This document shows, one piece after another, positions 13,916 through 17,880 of a stretch of 17,880 bases of DNA. The stretch comes from DASYAN01 sp036501345. GTDB taxonomy: Bacteria > Chloroflexota > Ktedonobacteria > Ktedonobacterales > Ktedonobacteraceae. Within the stretch, counting starts at the first letter, position 1. Every line of letters begins with the position of its first letter. The stretch lies in the NCBI GenBank assembly GCA_036501345.1, contig DASYAN010000133.1, positions 1 through 17,880 of the forward strand, written 5' to 3'. A program made the position numbers and the translations under genes. The notes under the pieces were generated by a model that was not told where the DNA came from, did no database searches, and worked only from the letters and a program-made list of their open reading frames with translations.

Positions 13916-15553
13916 ATGAAAGCATCCAAAGAGATAAGTTTCAGCATAGATGACAATATCAGCCAGGACGAAAGTGCATTGCCTACACAGGTATCATATG
14001 TGATTAAGAAAAATCTTTTCAGAGATCGTTTGCTCTTTTTCCTGATTATAGCATTATCTGCCGTGCTGCGCTTCTATGAGTTTCCATCGCTGCCATCCGG
14101 GTTAAGTTCAGATGAAGTAAGTGCCGGATATGAGAGCTATGCTTTACTTTTACATGGTACAGATCGATGGGGAAATAAATTCCCTGTCTATTTTCCTGGA
14201 TGGGGGTCCGGCCAAAATGTTCTGCTCTCTTATATCAATATACCATTTATCAAGCTCTTCGGTTTAACTGCTTTTGCCGAAAGGCTTTCGAGTGCACTTC
14301 TAGGTGTGCTTACAATTGTGGTTTTCTATGCTTTCATGAAAAAATGGTATGGTACAAGAATTGCGCTTATTGCTGCCTTATTCCTTGGTACATACCCATG
14401 GCACATCACAATTTCTAGATATAGTTTGGAATCTAATATCTTTCCATGTTTTATTCTTCTTGGTATAGCATCTTTATCCTATTGCTATACATCGAAGTAT
14501 TCGCGAATACTCATTCCTTTTTCGCTATTATTTCTGGCCGTATCATTTTACGCCTATGGAGTATCCATTATTGTTATTCCAGGCATTTTAGCGCTTTACT
14601 TCTTCTTTACTAGCAAAAAAGCTATCTGGCAAAATAAAATTGCTTTCGTACTAAGCCTTATGATCTTTTTGCTAATTGCCTCGCCTTTCTTCCTATTCAT
14701 CCTTGATAATTTTATCTTGCACCGAACTCCGTCCATTATTCAACACTTGCCATTTACAGTGCCTTTATTGATCAGCAGCAGGCTGGCACAAGTGTCAGCT
14801 GGACAAAATATTTTGGCTTTGAATACTAGCTATCTTATTGGTCAGGCGATTAATCCGCTAGTACCGGGTATAGGACTTATAACTCTGCCGTGGGTACCGA
14901 TTGGTATTTACTTTAGCCTAAGAACACGCAACGTATATGCCAATCTTCTCGTTATCTGGCTTGTTGCCACTATCCCATTTTTCTTCCTCTTCCCAGCAGA
15001 TATCTCTAGAATCAATGCTGTTTTCATTCCCTTGATTGGGCTAAGTGCCATTGGTATTAGTGGTCTTTATGACGAGATTAGCAAGCATGATGTAAAAAAG
15101 GCATTTTTATCGCTTGTACTGGCAACAGCAATTCTCTATAATGGCCTATTCTGTTTTAATTATTTCTCATACTATAATAAACAAGCCTCGTCTGCTTTCA
15201 ATGGTGGATTTGACATTGCACTCGCGCACGCTACCTCCTCTGCCTCTGCGAAAGAGCCTATCTATGTTTCTGGCCTGCTAAGTCCACATTTGAGTTTTGT
15301 GTACGTTCTATTTTTCCTCAAAATAGACCCGGTGGATTTTCAAAAGCACTCTTCTGTTGTTGAAGCTTATGGTACCTATGAAGTTCTACAGTATAGGAAA
15401 TACTATTTTTATCCTAGGGAGCGCGGACTTATTTCAAGTCCCTCATTTGTTGGTATCCTGAAGGGTCAAGAGCGACTGATTTGCAAAAGCACCCAGACCC
15501 TCTATACAGGAGGTGGCTGGAAAGTAGTACGATGTTTCAATAAGCGCAAATAA
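13916..15553 (+). CDS. GT39/ArnT-like polyprenyl-phosphate glycosyltransferase
   Basis: 545 aa from the ATG at 13916, which has AGAAGGAA eight bases upstream; an upstream in-frame TTG at 13889 lacks such a site. After a ~35-residue polar N-terminus, about eleven to twelve membrane helices follow. The first extracytoplasmic loop, after LRFYEFPSLP, has SSDEVSAGYESYALL, with the Asp-Glu pair (D66, E67) expected of PMT/ArnT-type GT-C enzymes, followed by GTDRWGNKFP. LGTYPWHITISRYSLE is another family-like segment. A short soluble C-terminal domain ends the protein. It would move a sugar from a polyprenyl-phosphate to an envelope acceptor. It is the only plus-strand gene in the glycan locus; its stop lies three bases from the stop of the convergent acyltransferase copy 3, with no terminator between them. 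Confidence 0.85.
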   Translation: MKASKEISFSIDDNISQDESALPTQVSYVIKKNLFRDRLLFFLIIALSAVLRFYEFPSLPSGLSSDEVSAGYESYALLLHGTDRWGNKFPVYFPGWGSGQNVLLSYINIPFIKLFGLTAFAERLSSALLGVLTIVVFYAFMKKWYGTRIALIAALFLGTYPWHITISRYSLESNIFPCFILLGIASLSYCYTSKYSRILIPFSLLFLAVSFYAYGVSIIVIPGILALYFFFTSKKAIWQNKIAFVLSLMIFLLIASPFFLFILDNFILHRTPSIIQHLPFTVPLLISSRLAQVSAGQNILALNTSYLIGQAINPLVPGIGLITLPWVPIGIYFSLRTRNVYANLLVIWLVATIPFFFLFPADISRINAVFIPLIGLSAIGISGLYDEISKHDVKKAFLSLVLATAILYNGLFCFNYFSYYNKQASSAFNGGFDIALAHATSSASAKEPIYVSGLLSPHLSFVYVLFFLKIDPVDFQKHSSVVEAYGTYEVLQYRKYYFYPRERGLISSPSFVGILKGQERLICKSTQTLYTGGGWKVVRCFNKRK

Positions 15554-15556
15554 GTA

Positions 15557-16987
15557 CTAAAGTTTTCTATTATTTAGATTGAGCTTTTGTATGATCTGTT
15601 CACCTAGGTGCATGCCTGGTTTCTCAATCCAATAATAGGGCATTGCTGATACAGGAAGAATGATAATCAGTGTCCAACACCAAAGAGCTGCATACTCTAC
15701 TAGGTGGCCCAAGTGCTGTTGCTGGATATGGAAAAGAAGGACATCTTTAAACAGATACATAAGTTGTTGATGCCACATATACAGGCTGAAAGAAATCAGC
15801 GCAACCCAACGTAATACGACACCTTCAAGCACGCGTTTGAGTCTAACTGAACCGTACAACACAGCCAGCAGACAGCAACCATAGCCGAGAGCGTACCCTA
15901 GAGTTTGCCACTCTGGAAAGTAGAGAGACACTATTGGAGGAATATGGGGATCAAGAAAAGTAAAAATCACAGGATATTTGGTGTACTTGATATGTCTAGC
16001 AAGTAAAGTGTTATTATAAACATTTATGTCAGTAAAGTAAAAATCCCAAAAGAACAGAAAGAATAGGATTGCCAAGCCTACCGTTAATAGTAGAGGACTC
16101 AATTGGCGCATTCTCATACTCCAGTATTGTGCCGAAGGAGCGTTTTGCATATAGGTATAGAGTGCACACATGAGCATCCCAATCGCAAAAACCTCAAGAT
16201 ATTTGCCCTGATCACCATAGATGAGTGGTTTAAGTGCAACAGAGATGCGATGCGGAATCAAGAAGTCCAGTTTTGCAGTATCGGCAAGATAGAAGCCCCA
16301 ATACCTTGTGAGCAGACCCCAGGCTGTCATCAGGAGCAAGCAAAAAGTGAGTTTGAACATGTGCCAATTTGTGCTGCCACGGCACACGATCAAGCCGAAG
16401 AGCCAGACAAGAATTGGAAGAATGAGATAGAACTGAACTTCGATGGCCAATGTCCAGAAGACTCCATCCAGTTGTCCTGCAAGTGAAGTATTTATTTGCA
16501 AGGTCAGAAAGAGCCATAGATAGTACCAGTGGCTGGAATGTAGAAATACTGAATGAAGAAATAAAATTAGCAATAAGAGTGTTGCATAATAGCCGGGAAG
16601 AATGCGAAAGATGCGACGAAGATAAAAGCGACGGAGTCCAGGCCATGGACTCTCAAATAACAGTGCTTTGGCATAAGGCAAGAAGAGCAGGAAGCCGGAG
16701 AGGATAAAAAAGAGATAAATGCCCGTGTAACCGCCATTGGAAAGTGATAAAGCAAAATAATCGAGCACACCAGGTATATCATGGATAGCATGTACTGGTC
16801 CCCAGATGCCAGTCCCAACAGCTATCGCGGTTAGATGCGATAAAAGGACACCGAGGCAGGCTATGGCTCGTACTCCGTCTAGCGCAGGGATCTGATTTTT
16901 AGACTTATTTTCCTCGAGTGTATTAATCTCAGATAATGGCAGTTTTTGGCTATTAGAGGTGTTCTGATTTTTGAGAGTTGTACTCAT
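15557..16987 (-). CDS. Acyltransferase-3 family membrane O-acyltransferase (copy 3)
   Basis: 476 aa. The signature IPALDGVRAIACLGVLLSH (R40, H51) is intact. RRFYLRRIFRILPGYY, VFWTLAIEVQFYLILP, LISFSLYMWHQQLMYLF and the terminal IEKPGMHLGEQIIQKL follow. The N-terminal polar tail is shorter than in copies 1 and 2, and the C-terminus extends a few residues further. It is closer to copies 2 and 4 than to copy 1 in the variable loop near residue 340 (FTFLDPHIPPIVS). AAGGAAGAG precedes the ATG. The start lies 23 bp after the stop of a 32-codon ORF, so the two are probably cotranscribed. The operator found upstream of copies 1 and 2 is absent. The predicted role is O-acylation of a surface glycan. 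Confidence 0.9.
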   Translation of the reverse strand: MSTTLKNQNTSNSQKLPLSEINTLEENKSKNQIPALDGVRAIACLGVLLSHLTAIAVGTGIWGPVHAIHDIPGVLDYFALSLSNGGYTGIYLFFILSGFLLFLPYAKALLFESPWPGLRRFYLRRIFRILPGYYATLLLLILFLHSVFLHSSHWYYLWLFLTLQINTSLAGQLDGVFWTLAIEVQFYLILPILVWLFGLIVCRGSTNWHMFKLTFCLLLMTAWGLLTRYWGFYLADTAKLDFLIPHRISVALKPLIYGDQGKYLEVFAIGMLMCALYTYMQNAPSAQYWSMRMRQLSPLLLTVGLAILFFLFFWDFYFTDINVYNNTLLARHIKYTKYPVIFTFLDPHIPPIVSLYFPEWQTLGYALGYGCCLLAVLYGSVRLKRVLEGVVLRWVALISFSLYMWHQQLMYLFKDVLLFHIQQQHLGHLVEYAALWCWTLIIILPVSAMPYYWIEKPGMHLGEQIIQKLNLNNRKL

Positions 16988-17010
16988 AACACTCTTCCTT
17001 CAAAAGACTA

Positions 17011-17109
17011 TTAGATACGCCACAGCTTCAAATTCATAGAATCCCTACGATATTTTTTTGTGAGATCCCATGTTAGTGCTACTTCACCAATATTTGTATC
17101 TTGACCCAT
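17011..17109 (-). CDS. Small ORF (32 aa) with a TWDL…MNLKxW motif
   Basis: This 32-codon frame begins with ATG at 17109. AAGGAGGGG, embedded in the last codons of the truncated acyltransferase copy 4, lies eight bases upstream, an almost ideal ribosome-binding site. The peptide starts MGQDTNIGEVAL and continues with TWDLTKKYRRDSMNLKLW before RI. This second part matches the C-terminal tail of the GT-C enzyme at 8919-10409 (TWDLAKQYDNMNLKQW) in protein and DNA. The preceding residues do not match that enzyme. It is either a free peptide sharing a tail motif or the 3' remnant of a lost GT-C paralogue that happens to have a start signal. It sits between acyltransferase copies 4 and 3. There is no signal peptide and no membrane segment. 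Confidence 0.45.
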   Translation of the reverse strand: MGQDTNIGEVALTWDLTKKYRRDSMNLKLWRI

Positions 17110-17112
17110 ATG

Positions 17113-17748
17113 TTATACCCCTCCTTCATGTGGGTGTGGCTCAAGCTTGCGTATGAGCCATTCTCCGAGACGGATACCAGGCTGTTCAATCCAATGATAG
17201 AGCATGGCAGAGCCAGGAATAATAACGACAAGTATCCAACACCACAAGGCACCATATTGCACCAGAGGGCTCCAACCCTGGCGTCGGATGTTGTAATTGA
17301 TGACACTCATAAATAGAGACATAAATTGAAAATGCCACATGTAGAGGCTAAAAGAGATCGACGCGACCCAGCGCAATACGGACCACTCAAAGATGCGCTT
17401 GAGTCTGGGTGAACCGTACAGCAATGCTAACAGGCACAAGCCAAAGCCGATCGCATATGCTAGAGCTTGCCATTCCTCCCAATAAGGGTACATGATGGTA
17501 GGAATGTGAGGGTCAAGAAAAGTAAAGACTATCTGAGATATACGATGTCCGCCATAATTGCTCGGATTTATGTCTGTAAAATAGAAATACCAGAAAGATA
17601 CACAGAAAAGAATTAGCAGGCCTACAGTGAATAATAGCGAACTGAAGCGGCGTATTCTGATGAGCCAAGGCTCTGCTGAGGGAGCGTATTGTATGTAGGT
17701 ATAAATCATACACACAAGCATGCCAATGGCAAAAACCTCAAAAAATTC
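17113..17748 (-). pseudogene. Acyltransferase-3 copy 4, N-terminal half lost
   Basis: About 210 codons align with the C-terminal half of copies 1-3, beginning at FFEVFAIGMLVCMIYTY and continuing through FTFLDPHIPTI, ISFSLYMWHFQFM and IEQPGIRLGEWLIRKLE to HPHEGGV. The signature region with the conserved Arg and His is missing, so the product cannot be an active acyltransferase. Similarity to the other copies ends abruptly near 17745-17752, and the sequence beyond contains a transposase-like C-terminus. The frame can be extended to a TTG at 17772, but those codons come from the inserted sequence. The gene was probably broken by an insertion or a later rearrangement. Confidence 0.8.
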
Positions 17749-17880
17749 CACCTGTGAAATAGCTAGCCACAAGAGTCTGCTTCAGGCAGCGAGATTGTCA
17801 GGAGTAGCAGAGAGCTGAAAGCTGATATCATGGTGTCGTAACCAATGACGGTCTTGGGAATTGCGACGAACAGCCGCCAA
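17749..17880 (-). mobile_element. End of an insertion sequence (partial)
   Basis: This is the sequence beyond the point where acyltransferase copy 4 stops resembling its paralogues. It contains a minus-strand frame that resembles a transposase C-terminus and stops at 17782, leaving about 33 bp to the junction, a usual length for an IS end. The other end lies outside the window, so neither terminal inverted repeats nor a target duplication can be checked. Confidence 0.45.
17782..17880 (-). CDS. Transposase C-terminal fragment
   Basis: 32 codons and a stop, open to the window edge. The peptide begins LAAVRRNSQDRHWLRHHDI and ends ATPDNLAA. The pattern R-N-x-x-x-R-x-W-L-R-x-x-x-I resembles the C-terminal region of IS5/IS1182-like transposases, where a GPxLGRP motif usually follows; here that motif is replaced by an unrelated short tail. 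Too little is visible for a family assignment. It lies immediately upstream of, and in the same direction as, the broken acyltransferase copy 4. Confidence 0.45.
   Translation of the reverse strand: MAAVRRNSQDRHWLRHHDISFQLSATPDNLAA

Noticed and set aside
17749..17772. TTG start giving acyltransferase copy 4 its own complete 219-aa protein
   Set aside because: The first codons derive from the inserted sequence and the catalytic half is missing, so the gene is better called broken.

Overview
The window looks like chromosomal DNA from a Ktedonobacteria-like member of the Chloroflexota. This is an inference from gene families: a free-standing HerA-type ATPase with a separate small partner, a secreted beta-helix protein of the kind common in Streptomyces, an N-terminal module usually found in front of pentapeptide repeats, GT-C glycosyltransferases, and several acyltransferase-3 paralogues. 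Base composition is moderate, with one GC-richer gene (about 4.9-6.8 kb). No rRNA or tRNA gene and no CRISPR array was seen.

Layout. Positions 1-2737 hold a minus-strand operon: a 232-aa protein that may carry a HAS-barrel, then a HerA/DUF87 ATPase, then a two-helix membrane protein cut by the window edge. Upstream and in the same direction lies a TIR-domain protein with about eleven TPR repeats (2858-4504). A secreted, probably horizontally acquired GH55-like beta-helix protein (4857-6773) is read divergently. Positions 6774-7995 form a 1.2-kb island with no convincing gene. It contains arrays of 9-bp words set in duplicated 124-bp and 67-bp units, with the left and right arrays in opposite orientation, plus a strong central hairpin.

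Positions 7996-8669 hold a two-TM/coiled-coil protein that looks like a pentapeptide-repeat protein lacking its repeats. From 8919 to the right edge is a cell-surface glycan locus: a GT-C glycosyltransferase, four acyltransferase-3 paralogues (three intact, one truncated), and a second GT-C enzyme on the plus strand. The fourth acyltransferase is cut by what looks like the end of an insertion sequence. A 32-codon ORF with a strong ribosome-binding site lies between the third and fourth acyltransferases and shares a motif with the C-terminal tail of the first GT-C enzyme.

How it may work together. The GT-C enzymes would transfer sugars from polyprenyl-phosphate donors, and the acyltransferases would O-acylate envelope glycans. 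Regulation can be read in part. Three 11-bp-spaced TGTCA direct repeats, closely resembling a PhoB box, overlap the -35 of a good promoter for the first GT-C gene, whose leader can fold into a long closing stem. A related TetR-type palindrome lies upstream of two acyltransferase genes. The features most worth following up are the 9-bp word island, the Pho-box plus structured leader, and the small ORF.
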